The notes: generated from the sequence alone by a model not told the origin. DNA of 64,000 nt from Paenibacillus methanolicus (GCF_008124765.1 NZ_VNHS01000003.1:674076-738075); one strand, 5' to 3'. Shown: positions 10,059 to 18,991, counted from the stretch's first letter. Numbers and translations: made by a program.

Positions 10059-10090
10059 TTATAATATAGAATAACGTTCTGATATTATAA
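10059..10090. promoter_or_regulatory. Palindromic element before the IclR gene
   Basis: Nine-base arms TTATAATAT (10059-10067) and ATATTATAA (10082-10090) around a core containing ACGTTCTG. It lies 26 bases before the IclR start, where an autoregulatory operator would be expected. The remaining gap to 10225 shows no gene. Confidence 0.45.
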
Positions 10091-10225
10091 TTGTAGCATG
10101 AACGCCTCCTGATTGAACAGACAGAGGTTTAGGGCTGGATCAGGTCAGATTTCGTTCGTTACCCCCGTCGTGTTGCATTGGGCTATAGTTCCCAGTTAAT
10201 TGGATCAGTCATCGTAATGAGGGAG

Positions 10226-10648
10226 TTACCTAGAATTTAGAATGGCATTTAGTTTATGAACCACTTGAAGAGCCTCTTTTTCAGTACATGATGATTCTTG
10301 TCGTAAGTATTCTATCCCTCTTGACATGCTATCGTACCCTCTGGGAACAAGATGCGCATGAAAATGAGGAACTCCATCTATAGTTAGAAGCGAGTAGACC
10401 CGTTCTGCTCCTGTGACCTGCTTGAGCGCTAAGTATAATTGCTTTAATGCTACTCCGTAAGAAATAGTCTCTTCCTCTGTCATTTCTGAAAAATCCAGAA
10501 AATGGCGCTTCGATTCCAATACAATACGCCCAACACAGGATTGGTCTACGGGAAAATGACAGACTTTCCAATGCTCATCTTCATAAAAATATCCACCAGG
10601 TGGTTGGTTAGAAGTGCCAAGATGTTTATCGCAAATAAAACATGACAT
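10226..10648 (-). CDS. HIT-family nucleotide-binding hydrolase
   Basis: A 140-residue protein with the histidine triad HFHAHLVP (near 100) that defines the HIT family of nucleotide hydrolases and transferases acting on nucleoside phosphate esters or dinucleoside polyphosphates. An N-terminal CFIC and an HFP/SKRH region could form a zinc site as in other HIT proteins. A CAAAGGGGG ribosome site precedes the ATG. It stands alone between the IclR gene and the sigma-like gene with about 100 bases on the sigma side, and its physiological substrate is not predictable. Confidence 0.88.
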   Translation of the reverse strand: MSCFICDKHLGTSNQPPGGYFYEDEHWKVCHFPVDQSCVGRIVLESKRHFLDFSEMTEEETISYGVALKQLYLALKQVTGAERVYSLLTIDGVPHFHAHLVPRGYDSMSRGIEYLRQESSCTEKEALQVVHKLNAILNSR

Positions 10649-10748
10649 TTGAGTGGCCCCCTTTGCAACAGAATTGATTATTAAACTAGCATAATCAGTT
10701 AGAAGGGTAACAAGCTGTCTGCTGCATCAACATATCGGCAAGCACGAG

Positions 10749-12368
10749 TTAGCTTTGACCCATAAACAAGATCGTGCACATCCCTTTTTGCCGGTGCGGA
10801 TCAGGTATTTTCAACATGCCGATGTCGACCAAATGCTTGAGTATGTAGGCGCGCATGGTTCCCGACGCCATGCTGTTCTGCGACCAGTAGCGCACATACT
10901 TATGCGCATGTTCTGGCTGACCTTCGCGATTCAATTGATAGACCGCCTCATCCAATTTGGCGGCGGCTTCTTGAATTCGTTCGGACGGATGCGGGATCGC
11001 CTCATGCAGACGTTCTCCTGTTTGCTTATCTTTGCAGTACACAATATTGACTTCAAGGCCGGAGTCCGTTTGTCGTAAATAGTGCTTGTCGAATAGTCGG
11101 CGATAAGCATCAATGTTCGCATGATTTTGCGGCAAATGTCCATGGATCACGTGCATCAAGCTGATGAAATCCGAGCTCAGATTATCTCTCCAGCCGCCCA
11201 ACCTGCCGCACCAATACATATCGATCTGCCATCCCTGTAATGTGAGCTCATCGGAATCCCGATTCATATCGCCGCAGAAAAAATAGAGGCTTCGGTCAAA
11301 GCTGACGTCAAACGCTCTTACGATCTTCGCAAAGGCGGCGTAATGGCCCCCATCTTGTCGGCTGACCGAAACCTCCTGATGGCTCACCCGATCAAGTTCT
11401 TTGAAGCTTAGCTGTTTGCCGGCATAAGGGATGAGGCTCCACAACAGTAAATGGATGTCCCCGCCAGGTATGTAGACGCCGGTCTTTCGGAATACGTCTG
11501 CCATTGAAAAAAACGTTTTGAAATATTCCTCGACGGCAATCTCGGCATACGCTTCAAACAACCGATGCAGTGCCTCGCTTTTGTTCCGGGATGGATCTTC
11601 AATGTACAGATTCGCGCGGTATTTCCCGCCCGGCAGTTGATCCAAAAATCCGTATTGCTCCAGCTCTTCGATTTCATCCTTGACAAATACAGGCGAAATC
11701 CCTAGTTCTTCAGCGATTTCATGGACCGTGAGCGGCTTCTGATAAGCAGCGAAAGCGATGTTCTGTCTAATCGCCGTCGCCAGAAAGTCGGCGGTGTCGC
11801 CTTTCTTGCCCGGGGATCCGCTATGCCCCAAACCTGTCATTCGAATCGGGTTGATGCCGAGATTGCCCATTGATCGGATGGCGTTCATCTTGTGTTTCAG
11901 CTCCTTTTTCGCTTCGAATAAGTGCCATTTGACCGTGCCGCTGGATAGACCTAACGCAGCCGCGATTTCGCTAATTTTCATCCCACCGTAATAGTACTTG
12001 ACGACGATCTCCCGCTGTTGATGAGATAAAACGGCGATTTCCCTCCGCAAAAGACCAGCTGTTTCTTGATGGATGATCGTGTCGAAGTCCTCGTTTCTGG
12101 AAATCAGCTCCTTGTCATCCATCCGCAATTGGTTGGATGCTCTCGTTTTCTCGCCGACGAATCTCGCCCACACATAATGCGCGATTTTAAAAATATAGCT
12201 GTTCGGATCCTGAAGGTCGGCCTTCTTCAGAAGCGCCTGATACACCTCCAGCGTAATTCTCCCGGCCAACTCTTCGGCTTCGGCGATCTTTCCCGTCTTG
12301 TTCAGTGCAAACCCAAATAACGGCTTGATATAGTCCATGATGACACGGTCGGCTTGATGTTTTTCCAT
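10749..12368 (-). CDS. ECF-like sigma factor fused to winged-helix and unknown C-terminal domain
   Basis: A 539-residue protein. Residues 1-80 resemble sigma-70 region 2, and residues 105-160 (LSHQQREIVVKYYYGGMKIS... GLSSGTVKWHLFEAKKEL) are a clear sigma region 4 helix-turn-helix. A second winged helix follows at about 195-250 (LTVHEIAEELGISPVFVKDE), then about 280 residues that I do not recognise, with several conserved-looking aromatic and cysteine residues. Ordinary ECF factors are about 180 residues, so this is a long fusion. The extension may sense a signal or bind DNA or an anti-sigma partner. No anti-sigma gene is adjacent. The start has an AAGGAG site 11 bases upstream. Confidence 0.75.
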   Translation of the reverse strand: MEKHQADRVIMDYIKPLFGFALNKTGKIAEAEELAGRITLEVYQALLKKADLQDPNSYIFKIAHYVWARFVGEKTRASNQLRMDDKELISRNEDFDTIIHQETAGLLRREIAVLSHQQREIVVKYYYGGMKISEIAAALGLSSGTVKWHLFEAKKELKHKMNAIRSMGNLGINPIRMTGLGHSGSPGKKGDTADFLATAIRQNIAFAAYQKPLTVHEIAEELGISPVFVKDEIEELEQYGFLDQLPGGKYRANLYIEDPSRNKSEALHRLFEAYAEIAVEEYFKTFFSMADVFRKTGVYIPGGDIHLLLWSLIPYAGKQLSFKELDRVSHQEVSVSRQDGGHYAAFAKIVRAFDVSFDRSLYFFCGDMNRDSDELTLQGWQIDMYWCGRLGGWRDNLSSDFISLMHVIHGHLPQNHANIDAYRRLFDKHYLRQTDSGLEVNIVYCKDKQTGERLHEAIPHPSERIQEAAAKLDEAVYQLNREGQPEHAHKYVRYWSQNSMASGTMRAYILKHLVDIGMLKIPDPHRQKGMCTILFMGQS

Positions 12369-12526
12369 GCACTAAAAAGCTCCTTCTTATCGAATGGCAC
12401 TCAACTACATACTGCGGCGAAAATGAAAAAGGTTGGGTAGTTTAGGAAAAAAATCGGTTCATCTATCATCTTTGAAAGGGGGATATGAATGACTTTTCTG
12501 CCATTCGTTGTGCCGCGACTGCCAGA

Positions 12527-13024
12527 CTACAGCACTTCCTCCAGCAGCCGCCGACTATGCGAATCAAGCGTCCGCCAGTCGGAAATCTCGCATCGTTTGC
12601 CGTTGATGTCGATCAAGATCGCGCGGTTTCCTCCGGGGTACTGAATATGCTCATGGAGATTGCGCATCGCCAATCGGGTCGGCCCAAGATCCGTCTGCAG
12701 CTTCCACAGCCACAAATCCGATTTTCGTTGGATGCTATCGATGCGAATAACCTGCGGTATAAAATACCGAAATTGAAGCTCCTTCCGAAGTTCAGCTGCG
12801 CTCTCCGAGTGAAGCTCCCTTATATCGCGAACGATTCCCAGCTCTTCATCCTTCGTCGTGCGGATCGAGATATAGGCTGACGGATGCCGAAATGGGAACG
12901 TCCTATGGACAATCAACTCGTCATACGGCTTGCCATCCACAACGCCCTGAAGTACGCCGCCCTCGCCCCTGCTCAAATACACATCGTCCGGCTTCAAAAG
13001 CCTGATATCATAGCGGTCTGCCAT
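12527..13024 (-). CDS. DUF1854 family protein, partner of the adjacent ABC transporter
   Basis: A 165-residue soluble protein with HRTFPFRHPSAYISI, GIVRDIREL, FRYFIPQVIRI and a C-terminal DINGKRCEISDW, the pattern of DUF1854 proteins. These are commonly encoded next to an exporter-type ABC protein; in proteobacteria the pair is associated with cyanophycin clusters, but no cyanophycin synthetase is seen here. Its ATG overlaps the stop of the transporter gene by one base (TGATG), implying translational coupling and probably a physical or functional complex. Biochemical function is unknown. Confidence 0.8.
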   Translation of the reverse strand: MADRYDIRLLKPDDVYLSRGEGGVLQGVVDGKPYDELIVHRTFPFRHPSAYISIRTTKDEELGIVRDIRELHSESAAELRKELQFRYFIPQVIRIDSIQRKSDLWLWKLQTDLGPTRLAMRNLHEHIQYPGGNRAILIDINGKRCEISDWRTLDSHSRRLLEEVL

Positions 13025-15216
13025 CAGCCCTCCGCCCCCTTCATTTGGGCCAACTCTTTCTGTGCGTCCACAAGCTTGCGATAGAGGCCGTCTTCTTGTA
13101 CGAGCAGCTCCTCATGCGTGCCGACTTCAACGATTTTGCCCCGGTCCAGCACGACGAGCCGATCGGCGTTGCGCAAGGTAGACAACCGATGCGCGATCGC
13201 GAACGTTGTCCGGCCCTGCACAAGCCGGGCTATCGCCTCCTGGATCTGCCGCTCCGTCTCGGTATCTACGGAAGCCGTCGCCTCGTCGAGTATAAGAATG
13301 CGCGGATCGTGAATAATGGCACGTGCGATCGCCACGCGCTGCTTCTCGCCGCCGGATAACTTATGACCGCGTTCGCCGACCCGCGTATCGTATCCATCCG
13401 CTAGCCGAACGATAAAATCGTGCGCGTTGGCAATCTTCGCCGCGCGCATGATCTCTTCCGGCGTTGCGTCCGGTTTGGAATAGGCAATATTATCCGCGAT
13501 CGTGCCGTCAAACAAGAACGTCTCCTGGAGGACGACCCCGATTTGCTTTCTGAGGTCCGACTGGCTAATGCTGCGAATAGGGACGCCATCTATTCGAATG
13601 ATCCCTTCATCCGTATCATAGAACCGGCATAACAGATTAATGAAGGTCGACTTGCCGGCCCCCGAATGTCCGACCAGGCCAATCATCTCGCCAGCTTTCA
13701 CCTGAAGATGGATCCCCTTCAGCACGGGATGATGCTTCTCGTAGCCGTAGGTGACATCCTCAAACATCACCTCGCCTTTAACGACGCCTAGAGGCAGTGG
13801 TTCATCTACATCCGGCACCTCGGAAGGCGTATCCATAATTTCAAAGACCCGATGAGCCGCCGTCATCGCATTACCGACCCAATTGATCATCTGGCTAACC
13901 CATTGGAGCGGACCGAACAGCATGCCCAGATAAGCGACAAGCGCCAATAGCACGCCTAGCTGCATCTCGTCATGCAGCACCTTGCTTCCCCCGTTATACC
14001 AGATCAACAGCGTCCCGAGTCCCGCGATTAAGCTGAACAACGGGTGTATAATTTGCCAAAGTCCCTCCGTCTTGATGTTCTTCTTCATCACGTCGGCGTT
14101 CGCTTCTTCGTAACGGGTCATCTCCTCCCTCTCCCGGCCGAACGCCTTGACGACGCGAATCCCTTGCAACGATTCCCCCACCAGAATGTTCACGCGGAAG
14201 ATGGCTCGCCACTGCTGATACATGAGGCGTCCGATTCTTGGCCAGATCGTCAAGGAAAACGCTACGATGATCGGTACGGGCAGCAGCGCGAACAAAGACA
14301 GCCTCCAGTCCAACCCGCACATGATGATAAAGATGGCGGCAATACGCAGCGTGTGGCCGCATACAAACACGACGCCGTCGGTCATAAACTGCCGCATCTC
14401 CTCGGCGTCCTGATTCACGCGGCTAATGAATTGCGAGGTTTGCCTCCGATCGAAGTAAGCCAGCGACAGTCTCATCAACGACCCGAATATCTCTTTGCGG
14501 ATATCTCGCATAAGCTTTGAGCCGACCCACATCCCAATGTATCCGCGTACCGTTTGCATCGCGGTCATCGCGAGCATCGTTACGCCTAACCCTACAATTA
14601 GCAGCATTAAGGTTGGGCCCATGTCTTTGGTTTGAAGCACGTCATCAATGATCACCTTGGTCAAATAGGGAGGGACGAGCTCAACCAGCGTCGTGAGAAT
14701 AAGCAATAGCGCCGCGCTGACCAGCTGAAGCCTGTAAGGCTTCGCATAACGAAGCATTCGGAGGGCTGCCGTGCTCTTCTTCGCGCATAGATGGCAGATC
14801 TGCGTCCCTTCGCCAAGCGGATTCCCGCAGGTTGGGCAGTTGCGCGGCAAATCACGCTCCGAGAGGACCGGCAGTTCTTCACGCTTCGCCAATGCGCCAA
14901 GCAGTTTCGCGGCAAAATTAAAAACAGGCGTCAGCGCAGCCGTATATCGGCCAACAACGACCGGACCTTCATGCGTGTCGACGATAAGCGTACCTCCCCC
15001 GATCGCGCCGACGGCTCTCGCTTCCTTCAGCTGCGTAATCTTCAAGCGCAGCGTGGGCGGACCTTCCTGGTGCCATACCATAATGTCTTCTTCGGTGATG
15101 GCAATCCATTGCACGCCAAAATGGCCATTAGGGAGCAAATCGGTTTTGGCGGTAAACAGCAGCTTACCCTGCAGCTGCTTCTGGTATTGTTCCGGTAACG
15201 GATCGAGTGTCGCCAT
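13024..15216 (-). CDS. ABC transporter, fused membrane and ATPase domains with N-terminal zinc ribbon
   Basis: A 730-residue half-transporter of the exporter type. Residues 1-115 form a PH-like beta domain; CPTCGN and CHLCAK near 128-146 form a zinc ribbon; about 160-440 is a six-helix transmembrane domain; the C-terminal ATPase has Walker A GLVGHSGAGKST, signature LSGGEKQR and Walker B RILILDEATAS. Such proteins work as homodimers and export lipids, peptides or drugs. The N-terminal cytosolic extension is not part of ordinary exporters and is shared with transporters paired with DUF1854 proteins. The promoter region carries the same activator-like element as two glycosidase genes. The substrate is unknown. 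Confidence 0.88.
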   Translation of the reverse strand: MATLDPLPEQYQKQLQGKLLFTAKTDLLPNGHFGVQWIAITEEDIMVWHQEGPPTLRLKITQLKEARAVGAIGGGTLIVDTHEGPVVVGRYTAALTPVFNFAAKLLGALAKREELPVLSERDLPRNCPTCGNPLGEGTQICHLCAKKSTAALRMLRYAKPYRLQLVSAALLLILTTLVELVPPYLTKVIIDDVLQTKDMGPTLMLLIVGLGVTMLAMTAMQTVRGYIGMWVGSKLMRDIRKEIFGSLMRLSLAYFDRRQTSQFISRVNQDAEEMRQFMTDGVVFVCGHTLRIAAIFIIMCGLDWRLSLFALLPVPIIVAFSLTIWPRIGRLMYQQWRAIFRVNILVGESLQGIRVVKAFGREREEMTRYEEANADVMKKNIKTEGLWQIIHPLFSLIAGLGTLLIWYNGGSKVLHDEMQLGVLLALVAYLGMLFGPLQWVSQMINWVGNAMTAAHRVFEIMDTPSEVPDVDEPLPLGVVKGEVMFEDVTYGYEKHHPVLKGIHLQVKAGEMIGLVGHSGAGKSTFINLLCRFYDTDEGIIRIDGVPIRSISQSDLRKQIGVVLQETFLFDGTIADNIAYSKPDATPEEIMRAAKIANAHDFIVRLADGYDTRVGERGHKLSGGEKQRVAIARAIIHDPRILILDEATASVDTETERQIQEAIARLVQGRTTFAIAHRLSTLRNADRLVVLDRGKIVEVGTHEELLVQEDGLYRKLVDAQKELAQMKGAEG

Positions 15217-15266
15217 AGTCTCCTCCCAGTTGGTTCACTTCGTGTAGTTTCTTCCATAATATTGAA

Positions 15267-15331
15267 AGTTTAGCGGTTACATGTGCAGGCAACAACCTGT
15301 CAACTATCTGTTCTTTTACCTGTCAATTTAA
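15267..15331 (-). promoter_or_regulatory. Promoter with direct-repeat activator site, ABC/DUF1854 operon
   Basis: On the minus strand, -35 TTGTTG (15295-15290), a 17-base spacer and -10 TAAACT (15272-15267) precede the ABC gene. Overlapping and upstream of the -35 are two direct repeats, read on the plus strand as ACAACCTGTCAAC and ACCTGTCAAT, 23 bases apart. The same layout is found at 29442 and 41596. Confidence 0.55.
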
Positions 15332-15366
15332 ATTCACCCTAAATAAAAGCAGATGCTAACAAGCCG

Positions 15367-15401
15367 AAAAAACCGCTTACTCCCTATATGGGAACAAGCG
15401 G
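15367..15401 (-). terminator. Rho-independent terminator after the oxidoreductase gene
   Basis: Minus-strand hairpin with CCGCTTGTTCCC pairing to GGGAGTAAGCGG around a short loop, followed by TTTTTT. It lies about 50 bases past the stop of the 15453 gene. Confidence 0.8.
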
Positions 15402-15452
15402 CTAATGGTTGCCAAGTCTAAGCTGCCGAGAGAACCAGAAAAATAGGATCAA

Positions 15453-16412
15453 TCACTCGATGGCATCCGCCGGATCGCCGCCGTGCGACCGGTGATTCGT
15501 CATGGCTTCGATGACCCGATCGAACCCATCATTCCCGTAGCCCATGGCCACCATCTGATCGGCGACGGCTTGGATAGGAAGCAGCCAATCGGCTGGCACG
15601 CCCAATTCCTGACTGCTCTTGACGATGTTGTCCAGCCCGAGCTTGTTGATCGTCATATTGGATATGTCCGTGGCGTAATCGCCTTCATCAAGTTTGCGGG
15701 CCGCCTCCATATTGGTCAGCATAGGAACAATCAAGTGCTGCAGCCAATTGCTTGAATACGGCAAGAACGCCTCCGCAGAAATATGGGCCGTTCGCAGCAG
15801 CGCATGGGCATGAAAATAGCTGTACCAGGCACCGTACATCATCGTCAGCATCGCAAGGTCATGCAGCAACGCCACACCGGGGTCTTCGCTCAGATAGGTC
15901 GTATGTCCGCCCAACAGCCGCAGCACGGGCTGATAAGCCTCGAAAAGCTCCTTACGGCCGCCATAAAGAAGAAGCGCTTCCGGACTGCCGATCATGGGGG
16001 GGATCGCCATAATCGCCCCATCCAAATAATCGATTCCCGCCTCTTCGGCCCATGCGCTCATACGCCGAGCGTCATCCGGGGTACCGGTGGTCAAATTGAC
16101 GATGACGCGGCCGGCGAGCTCTGTCTTCAAAGGCATGAACGTGCTTCGCACAACCTCATAAGTCGACAAGCAGACCACGATAATACGGCTTGCCGCGACG
16201 GCGTCGGCTGCCGTCTCAGCCCGGCCCGCCCCGTTGCCGACGAGCCGCTCATCCTTCCCCGCCGAACGATTCCAGACTGTCACAGGATGGCCGGCCGCAA
16301 GAAAGGTTGCCGCCAGCGCCTGCCCCATATTCCCAAGCCCGATTACGGATACGGGAATCAGACCTTCACTATATTTATGAACCGAAGCCTTTGCAAATGA
16401 GTTTCCGTTCAT
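15453..16412 (-). CDS. NAD(P)-dependent beta-hydroxyacid dehydrogenase/imine-reductase-like protein
   Basis: A 319-residue protein with an N-terminal Rossmann domain (VIGLGNMGQALAATFLAAGH, residues 23-42, then VWNRS for NADP binding) and an all-helical C-terminal domain (NKLGLDNIVKSSQELGVPAD). This is the arrangement of 6-phosphogluconate dehydrogenase-like enzymes; the C-terminal part resembles the NADPH-dependent imine reductases. It would reduce a small carbonyl, hydroxy acid or imine in the cytosol. It is divergent from a MerR-type regulator, with only 96 bases between, which suggests control by that regulator. The first 18 residues lie before the core and the start could be further in. 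Confidence 0.75.
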   Translation of the reverse strand: MNGNSFAKASVHKYSEGLIPVSVIGLGNMGQALAATFLAAGHPVTVWNRSAGKDERLVGNGAGRAETAADAVAASRIIVVCLSTYEVVRSTFMPLKTELAGRVIVNLTTGTPDDARRMSAWAEEAGIDYLDGAIMAIPPMIGSPEALLLYGGRKELFEAYQPVLRLLGGHTTYLSEDPGVALLHDLAMLTMMYGAWYSYFHAHALLRTAHISAEAFLPYSSNWLQHLIVPMLTNMEAARKLDEGDYATDISNMTINKLGLDNIVKSSQELGVPADWLLPIQAVADQMVAMGYGNDGFDRVIEAMTNHRSHGGDPADAIE

Positions 16413-16508
16413 TTTATTTCCACTCCTTCATGAATAAGGTACGCTTTCTTTCTACGGCACACCCGGCATATAATCGAAATAATATCGAGCGAGGGAGGTC
16501 CGGAAAGA

Positions 16509-16892
16509 ATGAGAATCAGCGAATTAGCTCGTCTTACCAATGTCAGCGCACGCGCCATACGCCATTACGAGGAGAAAGGGCTGTTGCAAGCCGAGAGACT
16601 CGACAACGATTACCGTGATTTCAAAGCATCGGCCGTTGACCGGATCCATTCGATCCAGCTGTACTTGAAGCTGGGATTAACGGCGGATGAAATACGGAGC
16701 CTGTTCACGTGCGAAGTCGCATCGCCGGATGATTACGAATACTGCGAAGAAATGCTGGAAATCTACGAAGGAAAGCTTCGCAAGGTAAACCGCCAGATCG
16801 AATCCATGCTGCAATTAAAGAAGCTGTTGGAGCGGCAAGTTGAGCTGACGGTAGCCGGCAAAAATAAAGGAGACTTGCGGATATCCGTCTAA
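16509..16892 (+). CDS. MerR-family transcriptional regulator
   Basis: A 127-residue protein beginning MRISELARLTNVSARAIRHY, the winged helix of MerR proteins, followed by the conserved LGLTADEIRSLF, and a coiled coil (YEGKLRKVNRQIESMLQLKKLLERQ) for dimerisation. There are no C-terminal cysteine clusters for metal sensing, so it likely belongs to the stress or small-molecule group. A TATAAT box lies at 16469-16474 and a GGGAGGTC ribosome site before the ATG. Its divergent neighbour and the SDR gene that faces it are the likely targets. Confidence 0.88.
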   Translation: MRISELARLTNVSARAIRHYEEKGLLQAERLDNDYRDFKASAVDRIHSIQLYLKLGLTADEIRSLFTCEVASPDDYEYCEEMLEIYEGKLRKVNRQIESMLQLKKLLERQVELTVAGKNKGDLRISV

Positions 16893-16948
16893 TGCGCGGA
16901 ACAGCTTCTCGGAATTGACCTGGCGGGAATCGCTATGATTCCGTTCGT

Positions 16949-17707
16949 TTATTCCACTGAAAGGCCTTGTCCCAGACCCCCGTCTACCGATAGTTTGGCG
17001 CCTGTCGTGAAGGTGGCCTCAAAGGCGAGGAACAGCACAGCCTTGGCCACCTCCTCCGAAGAACCATGACGTTTCATCGGCGTAATCCGGTCGCCAAGCT
17101 CCTCGAAGGCGGTCCGTTCGGTTTCGGAGAAACCCGCCACGCCCATCGTCGGCGTTTTGATAAATCCTGGACTAACCACATTGACGCGAACGCCTCGCGG
17201 TAACAGTTCGGCGGCGAAACCTGACGCAAGCGACCGCAAAGCTGCTTTTGAAGCGCCATACACGCTCATTCCCGGGTTACCGCCCTCATCTGCCACGGAT
17301 GACGTGAATACGATCGATCCGCTTTTTCGAATCAAGGGAGACAGACGCTGTACCGTAAAGAATGCCCCCTTCGTATTAATCGCGAACGTCTTGTCATACG
17401 AGCTTTCGGTCACGGTCTCGAATGGTTCCAGCAGCGCGATTCCTGCATTGATGTGGAGGAAGTCAATCTCCCCAAATCGTTCCGTAACGTAATCGCTTAA
17501 TGCTTGGATCTCCTCCATACGCGATACATCGGACTGAATGACATGCGCCCGTTCGCCTAACTCCCGTCTGGCTTCTTCCACGTTCTTCGGACTGCGTCCT
17601 GTCAGTATGACTTCGGCTCCTCCCGCCAGCAAAGCTTTGGCCACTGCCATCCCCATGCCATGGGTACCGCCCGTTATAACGGCTTTCTTGCCTTCATACT
17701 CCCTCAT
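16949..17707 (-). CDS. Short-chain dehydrogenase/reductase
   Basis: Classical SDR of 252 residues: cofactor motif [10 protein letters not shown] (residues 12-21), an HINAG motif in place of NNAG, catalytic serine in VFTSSVAD, catalytic YGASKAA (YxxxK), and the SPGFIKTP block after it. The basic residue in TGRSPKN suggests NADP preference. It reduces a carbonyl or oxidises an alcohol of unknown identity. It faces the MerR gene tail to tail, and its promoter has a long spacer with a dyad, which is the signature of MerR-type activation. Confidence 0.88.
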   Translation of the reverse strand: MREYEGKKAVITGGTHGMGMAVAKALLAGGAEVILTGRSPKNVEEARRELGERAHVIQSDVSRMEEIQALSDYVTERFGEIDFLHINAGIALLEPFETVTESSYDKTFAINTKGAFFTVQRLSPLIRKSGSIVFTSSVADEGGNPGMSVYGASKAALRSLASGFAAELLPRGVRVNVVSPGFIKTPTMGVAGFSETERTAFEELGDRITPMKRHGSSEEVAKAVLFLAFEATFTTGAKLSVDGGLGQGLSVE

Positions 17708-17759
17708 CCTATTGTTCCTCCCTGCTTCATGTTTTCGTATGTTTTGTCTTTCTGGAATC

Positions 17760-17791
17760 AGTATAGAGGTTCACGCTAGCGTGAAGGTCAA
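17760..17791 (-). promoter_or_regulatory. MerR-type promoter of the SDR gene
   Basis: On the minus strand -35 TTGACC (17791-17786) and -10 TATACT (17765-17760) are 20 bases apart, and the spacer contains the perfect 16-base palindrome TTCACGCTAGCGTGAA. An overlong spacer with a central dyad is diagnostic for MerR-family activators. Confidence 0.82.
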
Positions 17792-17851
17792 CAGGTGATT
17801 TTTCATTTCTTCTCAGCAGCCGATACGAAAATACACCTCGGTGTGGAACGC

Positions 17852-17891
17852 AAAAAAACAGCCCCTATGATTTGAGAATCATTGGGGGCTG
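17852..17891 (-). terminator. Terminator after the xylanase operon
   Basis: Minus-strand stem CAGCCCC...AATGATT with AATCAT...GGGGCTG, 4-base loop, followed by seven T. It lies 18 bases past the intracellular GH10 stop. Confidence 0.85.
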
Positions 17892-17909
17892 CCATGGATG
17901 TAACTTATT

Positions 17910-18920
17910 CTACAAACTTACAACTTCCCGATAGGCCCCTTTCGGCTGCTGGTTCGTATCGAACAACAGCGGCCAGTTCTTGCGTCCGCGCACCGGGAAA
18001 TAATCCAGCCACGTATAGTCGTCCGCCGCGCCCCAGAATGTCACGCCCGTCAGCACGTCCTTGTAGTCGCGGAACAGCCGGAAGAACTGTCCATAGCGCT
18101 GCTCCTGCAGGCGGAGCATCTCGTCCGTCGGCGCGGTCAGGTCGGTACGCTGGTCGTCGAAGGCAAACATCGACACATCCATCTCCGTAATTTGCAGCTT
18201 CACGCCAAGGGAAGCATACCGTTCGATGGCCGCCCGGATCTCGTCGAGCGAGGGATCGATCAAATTCCAGTGCCCCTGCAATCCGATGCCGTGGATCGGC
18301 GCGCCCTGCTCCTGCAGCGACTTGACGAGCCGGTAGATTTTCTCCCGCTTGCCTGGATTGCATTCGTTGTAATCGTTGTAGAACAGCTGCGCGTCCGGGT
18401 CGGCTTCATGCGCGAACCGGAAGGCTTGCGCGATAAAGTCCTCGCCGACGGTATGCAGCCATTTCGATGGCCGAAGCCATTCTTCCCCGCTATCGGTGAC
18501 CGCTTCGTTGACGACGTCCCAGCAGTAGACCGTCCCCTTGTAGCGGCCCACGACCGTGTCGATGTGGGCCTTCATGCGGGCGAGCACGGTATTGCGGTCC
18601 GCCGATCCGCCATGACCGTCGTCGAATACCCAATCCGGCGTCTGGTTATGCCACACCAGCGTATGGCCGCGCAGCTGCTTCCCGTTCTGCCGGGCGAAAG
18701 CGGCGATTTCGTCGGCAGCCTCGAACGTATACGTCTCCTCGGCGGGATGCAGGCTCTCGAACTTCATTTCGTTCTCGGCCGTCAAGCTGTTGTAGTGTTG
18801 AAGCAGCAGATCCCGCTGGCTTACGATCGTGCGGCTATTCACCGCCGCGCCGATCAGAAAATCATCCTTGAATGCTTCCGCAAGCGATTCGTTCGCAATC
18901 ATGTTACCCGCATCTGCCAT
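17910..18920 (-). CDS. GH10 endo-1,4-beta-xylanase, intracellular
   Basis: A 336-residue single-domain GH10 enzyme. The acid/base glutamate is in WDVVNEAV (near 138), the nucleophile in QITEMDVS (near 245), and RGHTLVWHNQTP is the conserved substrate-binding strand. It has no signal peptide, so it should hydrolyse imported xylo-oligosaccharides in the cytosol, like the short intracellular GH10 enzymes of Geobacillus and Paenibacillus. It follows the secreted GH10 gene by 71 bases on the same strand and is closed by a strong terminator, so the two form an outside/inside pair in one operon. Confidence 0.95.
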   Translation of the reverse strand: MADAGNMIANESLAEAFKDDFLIGAAVNSRTIVSQRDLLLQHYNSLTAENEMKFESLHPAEETYTFEAADEIAAFARQNGKQLRGHTLVWHNQTPDWVFDDGHGGSADRNTVLARMKAHIDTVVGRYKGTVYCWDVVNEAVTDSGEEWLRPSKWLHTVGEDFIAQAFRFAHEADPDAQLFYNDYNECNPGKREKIYRLVKSLQEQGAPIHGIGLQGHWNLIDPSLDEIRAAIERYASLGVKLQITEMDVSMFAFDDQRTDLTAPTDEMLRLQEQRYGQFFRLFRDYKDVLTGVTFWGAADDYTWLDYFPVRGRKNWPLLFDTNQQPKGAYREVVSL

Positions 18921-18991
18921 TGTTCCGCCACCTCTTCAAGTTGAAGTCGATCGTCCTATTCACGAGTTTTCGCTTGTTCGTTCGCTTTTCA

